Source: Chloroflexota bacterium | Lineage (GTDB): Bacteria; Chloroflexota; Anaerolineae; Anaerolineales; Villigracilaceae | Length of the DNA stretch: 56,964 nt | Assembly: GCA_029782225.1 (NCBI GenBank) | Contig: JAKOVF010000429.1 | Coordinates: forward strand, 1 to 56,964 | Direction of reading: 5' to 3' | Shown: piece by piece, positions 1-6,961 of the stretch | Numbering within the stretch: the stretch's first letter is position 1 | Layout of the letters: each line of letters opens with the position of its first letter | Translations under genes and position numbers: made by a program | Notes under the pieces: model-generated | Told to the model about the DNA's origin: nothing | Database searches by the model: none | What the model saw: only the letters and a program-made list of their open reading frames with translations

Positions 1-839
1 ATTCTGCCAACATTCACGACACAATTTGGAAAATCGTGCATGACCATTTCGCGCGCGGCCAGCGTGAACGCGCTCGCGCCGAGCGACGCATCCCGCCGAT
101 CTTCCATCGTGGTTGAGCCAGCGTGATCGGCGCGGCCGATGAAACTCAGACGATACGATGAAATACCGACAATGGCCGATACGATGCCGATATCCATCCC
201 CGCGCGTTCGAGCCGCTTCCCCTGCTCAATATGCAGTTCAAGATAACCCGCGAGCGAATCCTGCGGGCGCGCTGCGCTCAATATCCCTGCCTCAGACAAT
301 CCCGCGCGCATGATCCCTTCAACGAGAGTCTCACGTCCGCCGCGCGGATTTTGGAGAGTGGCTGGACTCAGATGACCCGTCAGTGCCGCGCTGCCAAGCA
401 GACCAACCAGTGTGCCTTCTTCGTCCGTGAAATCAATCGCTTCCAGATGGACTTTTGGCTCGATCCCGTTATCCTGAATGGTTCGCAATACCTCAAGCGC
501 GGCCATTACGCCCAGCGCCCCATCGAAGCGTCCGCCATTCGGGACGGAATCGAGATGTGAACCAAGCAGGAGAGTTTTCATCACATCTGGAGATTTCTTC
601 GCTCCACTCGCAATGACGGAAGGCCGCACCGCAGAGTGATTCCCTGCTCCATCCACGCGGAAGATCAATCCCGAACTCTCTATCTGCTCGCGGAACCATT
701 TGCGCGCCGCAAGATGAGTCTCGCCCAACGCGGGACGATGGACGCCACCATCGCCGGTCGCGCCGATTTCAGCTAATTCGTTGAAAGCAGTTTGCATACG
801 GTCGGAGTTGACTCGCAGGTGTTTCGTCACAGTGACCAT
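1..839 (-). CDS. N-carbamoyl-L-amino acid hydrolase / allantoate amidohydrolase (M20 family), 3' part missing
   Basis: The gene enters the window from its start codon (ATG at 839) and runs off the left edge, leaving about 279 residues. Translation shows the binuclear metal site of the M20 amidohydrolase subfamily: GSHLDSVPNGGRFDG (about residues 93-107, ligands His95 and Asp106), DFTDEEG (about 136-142, catalytic and ligand Glu) and the family-specific HIEQG. The N-terminus (ELAEIGATGDGGVHR) matches the usual start of this family, which supports the chosen ATG. Members hydrolyse N-carbamoyl amino acids, allantoate or ureidoglycolate; the substrate cannot be told from what is visible. It is transcribed divergently from the DsbA-like gene at 929. 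Confidence 0.85.
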   Translation of the reverse strand, partial: MVTVTKHLRVNSDRMQTAFNELAEIGATGDGGVHRPALGETHLAARKWFREQIESSGLIFRVDGAGNHSAVRPSVIASGAKKSPDVMKTLLLGSHLDSVPNGGRFDGALGVMAALEVLRTIQDNGIEPKVHLEAIDFTDEEGTLVGLLGSAALTGHLSPATLQNPRGGRETLVEGIMRAGLSEAGILSAARPQDSLAGYLELHIEQGKRLERAGMDIGIVSAIVGISSYRLSFIGRADHAGSTTMEDRRDASLGASAFTLAAREMVMHDFPNCVVNVGR

Positions 840-877
840 CCTTGTGTAAGAAATGAACGGGAGTGGCAGTCTCTTAC

Positions 878-910
878 AGGTGACAGCCACTTTGGAAGTG
901 ACGGTCGCCT
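878..910. repeat. imperfect inverted repeat (dispersed hairpin family, copy 1)
   Basis: Arms of 15 nt (12 of 15 paired) close a 2-4 nt loop in the spacer between the divergent M20 and DsbA-like genes. The arm sequence (GGTGACAGCCACTT) resembles the arms of the hairpin at 38541-38599 (GATGACAGTCACTTT), so this appears to be a dispersed family. It ends 18 nt before the ATG at 929, so it would lie in the leader or promoter region of that gene. Confidence 0.55.
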
Positions 911-928
911 GATTTGAAAGGAAATCTC

Positions 929-1540
929 ATGGATTTCAAACTGACGATCTATTCCGATTACATCTGACCATGGTGCTATGTCGGCCAGGGTGTGGTCGAG
1001 AAGTTGAAGCAGGAATATAAGGTGGACGTGGAGTGGTGTCCATTCTATTTGTATTTCGATACGCCGCCGGAAGGCAGAGAACTGTCCGAACATATCAAGC
1101 GGGCGCGTGCAAATGGCTCAGAAGAGCGCCTGAAACAGATTGCAGATCACTATGGGATGGAATTCCATTCCACCAGGCGAATTTATAACACGCGCCTTGC
1201 TCACGAGGCAACCGAATATGCGCGTGAGCATGGAAAGGGTAACGAATTCCATCGCGTGTTATTTCGGAAGGTCTATGCTGAAAGCAATGACCCGAGTCAG
1301 TGGGAGGTGCTGCGCGCAACCAGCGGCGAAGTTGGATTGAACGCAGACGAGATGCAAAGGGCAGTAGAAAGTGGAAAGTACACCGCAAACGTGGAGGACC
1401 AGGTCAAATTTGCTTACCGCATCGGCGTAACCGGCGTACCCACTTACGTTATCAATGACCGATATGCAGTGGTCGGTGCACAGCCCTATGAAGTATTCAA
1501 GAATGCGTTGGGACAAATCTTGAATCAGAAGATAGACTGA
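929..1540 (+). CDS. DsbA/FrnE-family thiol oxidoreductase with in-frame TGA at the active site; candidate selenoprotein
   Basis: The thioredoxin-fold protein is 203 residues long if the TGA at 965-967 (codon 13) is read through. The N-terminus reads MDFKLTIYSDYI-TGA-PWCYVGQG, so TGA replaces the first Cys of the family's CPWC motif, giving UPWC if decoded as selenocysteine. The start ATG at 929 has a good Shine-Dalgarno (AAGGAAA at 918-924). After the TGA the frame stays open to 1540 and keeps FrnE-type features, including VTGVPTYVIND with the cis-Pro loop near residue 170. A SECIS-like hairpin lies at 981-999. A conventional gene caller would start at the GTG at 992 and lose the active site. 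The alternative is a point mutation or sequencing error (TGC or TGT to TGA). The role would be disulfide redox chemistry; the lack of a signal peptide suggests the cytoplasm. Confidence 0.75.
965..967 (+). other. in-frame TGA at active-site Cys position (putative selenocysteine codon)
   Basis: Codon 13 of the DsbA/FrnE-like gene. The codons on both sides (TAC ATC before, CCA TGG TGC TAT GTC GGC after) give the family motif xPWCYVG, and only the nucleophilic Cys is missing. It differs from a Cys codon only at the third base. Confidence 0.7.
981..999 (+). promoter_or_regulatory. SECIS-like hairpin inside the reading frame
   Basis: The 19-nt element TCGGCCAGGGTGTGGTCGA forms a 7-bp stem (U-A, C-G, G-C, G.U, C-G, C-G, A-U) closing a 5-nt loop GGGUG. 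The first loop G is 21 nt after the TGA. Bacterial SECIS elements are generally described as a short stem-loop immediately 3' of the UGA, with a G among the first loop bases and the loop roughly 16-37 nt downstream; this fits. No folding program was run. Confidence 0.55.
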
Positions 1541-1545
1541 CAGGA

Positions 1546-1563
1546 GAGGCTATGCGCAGCCTC
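1546..1563 (+). terminator. short hairpin after the DsbA-like gene
   Basis: GAGGCT / AGCCTC arms with an ATGCGC loop start 6 nt after the stop codon. There is no U-tract, so it is at best a weak terminator or an mRNA 3' end stabiliser. Confidence 0.3.
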
Positions 1564-1629
1564 AACTTCACACAAGGCTTAATTACCAGGTTCGATTCTC
1601 CATGGATATTCCCCTATTGCATCTGAGCT

Positions 1630-2643
1630 TCAGTTCTGTTTCAACAACAAGGCCTCATCCATCACTGCGCAGATCTCCAGCGGAATCCCCTTCGCCTCAT
1701 CGCGGACAAGGGTCAGCGCTCCGCAGCCGCATTTGCTGACGCAAACGCCGCAGCCCATACACTTTTCATAGTCCACGTGGTTCAGTCCATCCCGCACTTC
1801 GAGCGCGCCGAACTGACAGAACTCATTGCAGTCACTGCAACCAATGCAGCGGTCTTCGTCCACGTGCGATACATAACCGGAAGAAGCCAGCATGGGCACG
1901 CCATTGCGATGCGCTTTCATCGCTCCACAGCAGCAATCGCAGCAGTTGCAGATGGCATAAAAACGCTCGAGCATGGCATCTTTGAAAAATGCGTGATGAA
2001 CATGCCCGCGTTCGTCCTCTGCCTTCAGGATGGTAATTGCTTCGTCACGCGTGATCCAGCGCGAGCGCTTTGGCTGATGTTCGCGGATGAAACTCGCGAA
2101 CGGATCACCAACGATCAGGCACACATCCAACGGCAGGCAGGGATTCTCCTTGGCCGCGCGGCAGGGACATTCGAGCGCTACGATCCGATCGGGATTCTTC
2201 ATGATGATCGAACGGGCGCGTTTATATGGGATGACCTGTTCCAGGTCAGGGATACGAATCGGCTCTTTGATCAGGACCAGCTTTTTCGCGGTTTCGAGCG
2301 GGATAGCTTTCCCATGATAGGTATCCGCGAATCCGATTTGATCCTCGGACGGCTCATTCTCTTTTTTCTTCGTCACAAGGTCATTGAACCACCCCGCCAA
2401 AGGGGTGAACCACCTCGAAAGCGGATGCTCGCCTTTGCCAATGCCAATGTAAAGATAAGGCCAGCGGGCATAGACATAGCCGTGAATGAAATCAAATAGA
2501 GAATAACCCGGGAGTTTGCGCGCTTCCCGCACAAATTCCCGTGTGGACGGTTTGATGAGCCAGTCTTTGAATCCCATGTTCACCTGCCTGTGAAAGTATT
2601 TGAATTCATCGTACAGGAATTGGCAAGCGCGGAAAAGCGTCAT
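1630..2643 (-). CDS. 4Fe-4S dicluster ferredoxin-domain protein
   Basis: This 337-residue soluble protein is rich in Cys. The C-terminal third carries two typical ferredoxin motifs (CIGCSDCNEFC and CMGCGVCVSKC, about residues 265-305). Upstream are two further Cys clusters: CPCRAAKENPC with a later Cys (about 158-178) and the dense CNCCDCCCGAM (about 232-242), which could hold another cofactor. Proteins of this build occur in anaerobes as putative electron carriers; no partner enzyme is adjacent, so the redox partner is unknown. Two starts are possible: ATG at 2643 (GGAG 5 nt upstream) or ATG at codon 23, preceded by AGGTGAAC. Confidence 0.75.
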   Translation of the reverse strand: MTLFRACQFLYDEFKYFHRQVNMGFKDWLIKPSTREFVREARKLPGYSLFDFIHGYVYARWPYLYIGIGKGEHPLSRWFTPLAGWFNDLVTKKKENEPSEDQIGFADTYHGKAIPLETAKKLVLIKEPIRIPDLEQVIPYKRARSIIMKNPDRIVALECPCRAAKENPCLPLDVCLIVGDPFASFIREHQPKRSRWITRDEAITILKAEDERGHVHHAFFKDAMLERFYAICNCCDCCCGAMKAHRNGVPMLASSGYVSHVDEDRCIGCSDCNEFCQFGALEVRDGLNHVDYEKCMGCGVCVSKCGCGALTLVRDEAKGIPLEICAVMDEALLLKQN

Positions 2644-2721
2644 TGCTCCAGAAATTACAGGACGATATTCCAGTTTTTTTCGCCGTAAGATTCCCGCTCA
2701 AGCGGAATTCTATGGATTCAT

Positions 2722-3345
2722 ATGATGGACGATGTCAACCTGCCGCAAAAATGGGAAGCGGATTATCAGCGCCGCACAGACGGTTGGGATTTGAGCGGAC
2801 CGACGCCCGTTTTCAAACGCCTCGCCTCAAGCCCGGAGCTGATTCCGGGACGAATGATCGTTCTCGGCGCCGGGAGAGGCCATGACGCGCGCGAATTTGC
2901 GCGTCATGGTTTCCATGTCACTGCTGTGGACTTTGCCGCTCATGCGGCCCGCGAGATGCACCGTCTCGCAGAGCCTGCCGCACCCGTCGAAGTTTTGCAG
3001 AAAGATCTGTTCACTCTGCCGGATGAGATGAATCACTCATTCGATTATGTCCTTGAATACACCTGCTTCTGCGCCATTGACCCCCACCGCCGCGGAGAGT
3101 ATGCCGACCTCGTGAAACGCCTGCTCAAAACGGATGGCCGCTACATTGACCTGGCTTTCCCGCTGGATGGGCGCCAAGGCGGTCCACCGTTCGCAGTGAC
3201 AGAATCAGAGATCATGGAGTTATTCGGAGCACGCGGCTTCAGGCTGCTCGCACGTGAAAAGCCCGCGGATTCCGTTAAGCCGCGGAAACATGCCGAGGAG
3301 CTGTTCATCTTCCAAAAAATGGAGGCAGGCCGAAGATCCAATTGA
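2722..3345 (+). CDS. class I SAM-dependent methyltransferase, TPMT (thiopurine methyltransferase)-like
   Basis: This 207-residue protein begins with the TPMT-family segment WEADYQRRTDGWDLSGPTP, followed by the SAM-binding glycine motif VLGAGRGHDAREFA (about residues 52-65) and the acidic strand end TAVDF. The region EYTCFCAIDPHRR matches the family's conserved YDxxFxCALxP-type region. Members methylate sulfur, selenium or tellurium compounds or small thiols; the physiological substrate here is not evident. Two consecutive ATG codons sit at 2722 and 2725. Confidence 0.8.
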   Translation: MMDDVNLPQKWEADYQRRTDGWDLSGPTPVFKRLASSPELIPGRMIVLGAGRGHDAREFARHGFHVTAVDFAAHAAREMHRLAEPAAPVEVLQKDLFTLPDEMNHSFDYVLEYTCFCAIDPHRRGEYADLVKRLLKTDGRYIDLAFPLDGRQGGPPFAVTESEIMELFGARGFRLLAREKPADSVKPRKHAEELFIFQKMEAGRRSN

Positions 3346-3581
3346 TAGGCGGGAACTGTCCGAAGCCGTCTCGAAGAATCGTCACCCTATCCAGACAGCT
3401 CCCTATAGATTATTGAAAACCTCCGCCCGATTCTTTTGATATTCAACCTACGGGTCATGTTTGCGTCGTGAATCCTGCCGCCACCGATTTGATGTTGGGA
3501 ACAAAGAAGTTTGATAATCCCCACGCTAGCCGCCGCTTTTGCCCTTGCGAAACGCCTTTGGAGTTTCATCGGGCGTTCTCT

Positions 3582-4349
3582 TCACGAACCGAAACGAGTG
3601 CTGGGATTCATGAACAGAAAATAGACTGCAAGAACACCACTGTATAGAAGGACCGCAACGTAGGCGACCAGACTGAAAAGATGTTCAGTTCCCACTGTTT
3701 TGAACAAGGACAGGAACGGCACGATCAAAACAAGATCATATGCCAGGAAACTCAGCAATTGACCCGCGGCATTCTGCCAGCGTGGATACAGGAGTCCGTG
3801 CAAAAAGTAAAAGGCATCTCCGATGAAGATGCAGCCGAAGATGACAGATGAATCAGGATTCAAAGTCCAGGGGAAAATCGGCGCCTTGAGGAGTAAAGCC
3901 CCTCCGGCTAATACTAATGAAAAGATAAAAATCCCAAATGAGACTTTCACCAGCACAGGCGTGGAACGCGGGTCGCTCAGAGGCACGCGGCGACTCCAGA
4001 GAAACGAAAGGGCGCTTCCCACTGCCAGCAGGACCGCTACTACGCCAAATGGAAGCAAGTCCGAGCGACCCTGCAAAGCAAGCTGGAAAATGTAAATGGA
4101 TGTAGTCGCGGCGATGACGATGATATTGAGCGATCCCGCGGGGAGCGCGCCCCATGTCCCTGTCCATCCGATCCAGATGGCAGCGACACTGGCGGCAGCA
4201 AGAATGGAACCGATGAACAGGTAGGAATACCGCCCATCCGGCCAGGGCCAGAAGATTTGAGTTACAAACGGGACCTGGAAAATGAAGCCGAGAGCGAGTG
4301 CCAAGCCCAACAGGCCACCGGGTAGAACTAGAGGACGAAGGAATTTCAT
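3582..4349 (-). CDS. polytopic membrane protein of unknown function
   Basis: This 255-residue protein consists almost entirely of hydrophobic segments; about eight transmembrane helices can be counted, with short polar loops. The start at 4349 is preceded by AGGTAAGC at good Shine-Dalgarno spacing. The longer in-frame extension to 4454 encodes an Arg-rich, non-membrane stretch and is probably untranslated. I recognise no motif. Neighbours (TPMT-like methyltransferase, ABM-like protein) do not suggest a function. Confidence 0.65.
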   Translation of the reverse strand: MKFLRPLVLPGGLLGLALALGFIFQVPFVTQIFWPWPDGRYSYLFIGSILAAASVAAIWIGWTGTWGALPAGSLNIIVIAATTSIYIFQLALQGRSDLLPFGVVAVLLAVGSALSFLWSRRVPLSDPRSTPVLVKVSFGIFIFSLVLAGGALLLKAPIFPWTLNPDSSVIFGCIFIGDAFYFLHGLLYPRWQNAAGQLLSFLAYDLVLIVPFLSLFKTVGTEHLFSLVAYVAVLLYSGVLAVYFLFMNPSTRFGS

Positions 4350-4689
4350 GCTTACCTGCCTGTAATTTGATTTTAATTGACTTTCGTTGTAATCACTGGT
4401 AGGTCTGCGGCTCCTCCATCGCATCGAGACGCTTCGCAGTCCCACGCTTAGCAAATGCAGGCACGCCGCACTGGTCGGCTCAAGTCGACTTTTATATAAT
4501 GAAAGGCTTCTTGGCCCGCACCATGCACCAAAGCAAGGCCCCTCGTCTGGTCTCCTGGCAAAACACTCCGATGCCTTATTTGGGGAGCATATCTGTGGTC
4601 TAAGTCATCCAAACATTGGATCAGTAGCAAGCAAATACCCTTCCCCGATAACGGAGAAGGGCATTCGGAAAAACATATTGCGCTTGCAG
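4350..4689. other. 340-bp spacer, one terminator-like hairpin
   Basis: Apart from the hairpin at 4637-4662, nothing recognisable was seen. Short frames here have no family resemblance. Confidence 0.5.
4637..4662 (-). terminator. terminator-like hairpin for the ABM-like gene
   Basis: On the minus strand a 10-bp stem (CCCTTCTCCG / CGGGGAAGGG, one G.U) closes a 4-nt loop and is followed by TATTTGC. It starts 28 nt past the stop codon of the gene at 4690. Confidence 0.5.
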
Positions 4690-4977
4690 TTACACCTGGA
4701 GGAGAACCTCGTACGATTCCAGGGATGGTTGTGAGGCAAATATTCCATCGAACAAAGCCAGGGTCTGCGGCAGTGCCGCATTCATTGCATCAGCGTCCTC
4801 TTTTGTCTCCCACAAAGTAATGGTTACACCTTTGCCAGTTCCACGGTCGCCTACCAGATATGCGCCTTTGAACCCCTTTGCCTGCTTGATGGTCGGTGCA
4901 ACCTTGTCACGCCAAATGGATATTGCATCGTCGGTCTTGCCTGATAACAATTGCGAATTGATCAGTCTTGCGTACAT
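4690..4977 (-). CDS. small ABM-like (dimeric alpha-beta barrel) protein
   Basis: This 95-residue protein has the feel of the antibiotic-biosynthesis-monooxygenase / dimeric ferredoxin-like barrel fold: MYARLINSQLLSGKTDDAIS at the N-terminus, then a central KGFKGAYLVGDRGTGKGVTI strand region and LWETKEDADAMN helix. Such proteins are often stand-alone monooxygenases or simply stress-responsive barrels; no cofactor residues can be assigned. The start has GGAGATGG just upstream. It is a single-gene transcript with its own hairpin downstream. Confidence 0.6.
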   Translation of the reverse strand: MYARLINSQLLSGKTDDAISIWRDKVAPTIKQAKGFKGAYLVGDRGTGKGVTITLWETKEDADAMNAALPQTLALFDGIFASQPSLESYEVLLQV

Positions 4978-5555
4978 TTTCCATCTCCTTTAGAAATAAG
5001 ATTGTGCGGCCGTTGACATGAGCCGCATGAACCGAGCAAATAAGCCCAAATATAATATGTCGATCATCGACAGCATTCCACCGAATCATGTGCAATACGC
5101 AAAGTGGACTTATTTTGTCCTGTTCATGGTAGCAAATTAATGTGCTTAATACAATACCCAATTCTAGGATGCGCCCTCTCCGCAGGGAGACATGAATGTC
5201 CTTGCTCAAAGCGAAGCCCTGTGGGCGCTTTGAAAGCGCGGTTTATCGTTGGAGGAACTCTCGCCGCCGAAGGATGCCGAAAGCAGCCCGCGCGTGAACC
5301 GGCACAGCCGCGAGCCGGGCAATATAGATGATCGCCAAATGGTAAACACACATCCCGCGGGCAACGGTAGAAAGTAACTCCCGGGCGACACCACAAAGAC
5401 AAAACAACAAAAACCAGGATGGGATGGCGTTTGGATATCTGGCCCCTCGTCTGGACGAAGATGAGCATTGCTCCAATCATTGTAGCTCGATTGTGCGGAT
5501 TCATTAGAAGCAGCAGGCAACGCATGAGTCTTTGATTAGAGTGATCTCCATTCCA

Positions 5556-5583
5556 TTGACATCCTGTACAAAACATGTACAAT
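5556..5583 (+). promoter_or_regulatory. sigma-70-like promoter of the fasciclin lipoprotein gene
   Basis: TTGACA (5556-5561) and TACAAT (5578-5583) are separated by 16 bp. The ATG at 5641 is about 50 nt beyond the expected start site, and GGAG precedes it. Confidence 0.6.
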
Positions 5584-5612
5584 ATAGACAATATCTGTAC
5601 AAATTCTGTGCA
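5565..5612 (+). promoter_or_regulatory. array of four phased TGTACA-type boxes overlapping the promoter
   Basis: TGTACA occurs at 5565, 5576 and 5596, and TGTGCA at 5607. Spacings are 11, 20 and 11 bp, so all four fall on one face of the helix. The first two lie between and over the -35/-10 elements and the last two follow the -10 element. This is what a repressor or cooperative regulator site would look like; the regulator is unknown. Confidence 0.45.
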
Positions 5613-5640
5613 TATATAACAATCTTAGAATGGAGTCAAG

Positions 5641-6624
5641 ATGAAACGCTTTCCAATGTTCGTCATGTTACTGGTCGCGGCCTCCCTGGTGCTGGCCGCT
5701 TGTGGCCCAGCTGCCACCCCCGCAGCCACAGCCACGCCGATACCGCCGCAGCCCACTTCCCCCCCGGAGCCGATGCTTCAGGACATCGTCGGCACGGCGG
5801 TCGCCGACGGCCGCTTTACAACCCTCGTTGCCGCGGTTGAAGCGGCTGGCCTGGTAGAGACCCTTAAGGGCGCAGGTCCGTTCACCGTTTTCGCCCCCAC
5901 CGATGAGGCATTTGCCGCCCTGCCCGCCGGTACGCTGGACGAGCTGCTCAAGCCTGAAAACAAGCAAAAGCTGACGGACATTCTCCTGTACCACGTCGTT
6001 CCGGGCAAGGTCATGGCCTCCGATGTGGCGTCCCTCACAAGTGCCGCCACCGCGCTCGGCAAGGACGTGGCCATCAAGTCCGAGATGGGCAGTGTCTATG
6101 TCAATGACGCCCGGGTCATCATCACCGACATCGAGGCATCCAACGGTGTGATCCATGTGATCGACGCGGTCATTCTCCCGCCCGCTGACGAAGCTGCCAT
6201 GGACGAGAAGGGCACGATCGTCGACATCGCCATCGAAGATGGACGGTTCACCACCCTGGTCGCTGCAGTACAGGCTGCGGGTCTGGTCGATACGTTGAGC
6301 GGCGAGGGTCCCTTTACAGTGTTCGCCCCGACCGATGACGCGTTCGCCGCTTTGCCCGCCGGCACCGTCGAAAACCTGCTCCTGCCGGGGAACAAACAGC
6401 AACTGACAGATATCCTGCTCTACCACGTGGTCTCGGGCAAAGTCATGGCCGCGGACGTGACATCCCTCACCAGTGCTCCAACCGTGCTCGGTAAGGATAT
6501 CACGATCAAGGTCGCAGATGGCAAGGTCTTCCTGAACGACACCGTACAAGTGATCATCACAGACATCGAAGCCTCAAACGGTGTAATCCATGTCATTGAC
6601 GCGGTCCTCCTCCCGCCTCAATAG
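5641..6624 (+). CDS. lipoprotein with two fasciclin (FAS1) domains
   Basis: This 327-residue exported protein starts with a type II signal peptide ([21 protein letters not shown], lipidated Cys21), then a Pro/Thr-rich linker, FAS1 domain 1 (about residues 47-173) and FAS1 domain 2 (about 187-326). Both domains carry [20 protein letters not shown] and [10 protein letters not shown], the FAS1 H1 and H2 signatures. The two copies are roughly three-quarters identical, pointing to a recent internal duplication. FAS1 proteins mediate adhesion at the cell surface. GGAG precedes the start, and the gene is monocistronic, lying between its own promoter and the palindrome at 6656-6683. Confidence 0.92.
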   Translation: MKRFPMFVMLLVAASLVLAACGPAATPAATATPIPPQPTSPPEPMLQDIVGTAVADGRFTTLVAAVEAAGLVETLKGAGPFTVFAPTDEAFAALPAGTLDELLKPENKQKLTDILLYHVVPGKVMASDVASLTSAATALGKDVAIKSEMGSVYVNDARVIITDIEASNGVIHVIDAVILPPADEAAMDEKGTIVDIAIEDGRFTTLVAAVQAAGLVDTLSGEGPFTVFAPTDDAFAALPAGTVENLLLPGNKQQLTDILLYHVVSGKVMAADVTSLTSAPTVLGKDITIKVADGKVFLNDTVQVIITDIEASNGVIHVIDAVLLPPQ

Positions 6625-6655
6625 TCGCTTTCTCCTCCAGAGCAGGTAGCACTAA

Positions 6656-6683
6656 GAACGGACGGGCGTACGCCCGTCCGTTC
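6656..6683. terminator. perfect 28-bp palindrome after the fasciclin gene
   Basis: Two 14-nt perfectly complementary arms (GAACGGACGGGCGT and its complement) start 32 nt after the stop codon. As RNA it gives a very stable hairpin. It lacks a U-tract, so termination would be atypical; mRNA 3' protection is an alternative. Confidence 0.55.
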
Positions 6684-6918
6684 GATTCTAGTTCCACCCG
6701 CAGCAGACTAGACATCCATGCTTGGAGATCAAGCAGTCAAGACTGGCCGGAACGGTTGCTTGCGCGTCGGATTTTGCCGCATCCGCCGTCGCGTCGGGAT
6801 GAATTCCTCACTTAGCACCTTGAAGCCCTTCGGGCGGAACGACGAGTCGCTGCGGCCGTTCCACGAACTGAGGCAGGACTTTAGTGCGACTGTAAATGTG
6901 GCGTCACGATAAAAACAA

Positions 6919-6940
6919 GGACGGCCTCTTCAGGCCGTCC
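6919..6940 (-). terminator. rho-independent terminator of the SHMT-GcvT gene
   Basis: A 9-bp stem (GGACGGCCT / AGGCCGTCC) with a 4-nt loop is followed on the minus strand by TTGTTTTT. It lies 22 nt past the stop codon at 6962. Confidence 0.85.
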
Positions 6941-6961
6941 CATTTATCACTTACCAATTAT

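Larger units (their letters stand above)
4978..5640. other. 663-bp intergenic region
   Basis: The only features I can support lie in its last 90 bases (the promoter and operator-like boxes of the fasciclin gene). The rest (about 4980-5540) is open in several short frames with no family resemblance, and no tRNA or riboswitch pattern was seen. Confidence 0.5.
6625..6961. other. 337-bp spacer between convergent genes
   Basis: It contains two strong hairpins (6656-6683 and 6919-6940). Between them a GC-rich segment is open on the minus strand for about 55 codons (stop near 6730) without a recognisable start or family; it could be a gene remnant. Confidence 0.4.

Noticed and set aside
992..1540. 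DsbA-like gene starting at GTG 992
   Set aside because: No Shine-Dalgarno and no active site. The intact N-terminus with good Shine-Dalgarno starts at 929, upstream of the in-frame TGA.
1580..1610. tRNA T-arm-like GGTTCGATTCTCC
   Set aside because: The flanking bases do not pair into a T-stem and no acceptor or anticodon arm is found.
1777..2499. 240-codon plus-strand frame
   Set aside because: Antisense shadow of the Cys-rich Fe-S protein gene; no family resemblance.
5124..5591. 155-codon minus-strand frame in the spacer before the fasciclin gene
   Set aside because: Composition is unlike real proteins here, no Shine-Dalgarno, and its start lies in the promoter region of the plus-strand gene.
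5668..6549. 293-codon antisense frame in the fasciclin gene
   Set aside because: It mirrors the GC-rich codons of a clear lipoprotein gene; the His/Asp/Gly-rich translation has no motif.
6718..6912. 64-codon plus-strand frame between the fasciclin and GlyA-GcvT genes
   Set aside because: No Shine-Dalgarno, no family resemblance, lies between two hairpins. A gene remnant on either strand remains possible but cannot be supported.
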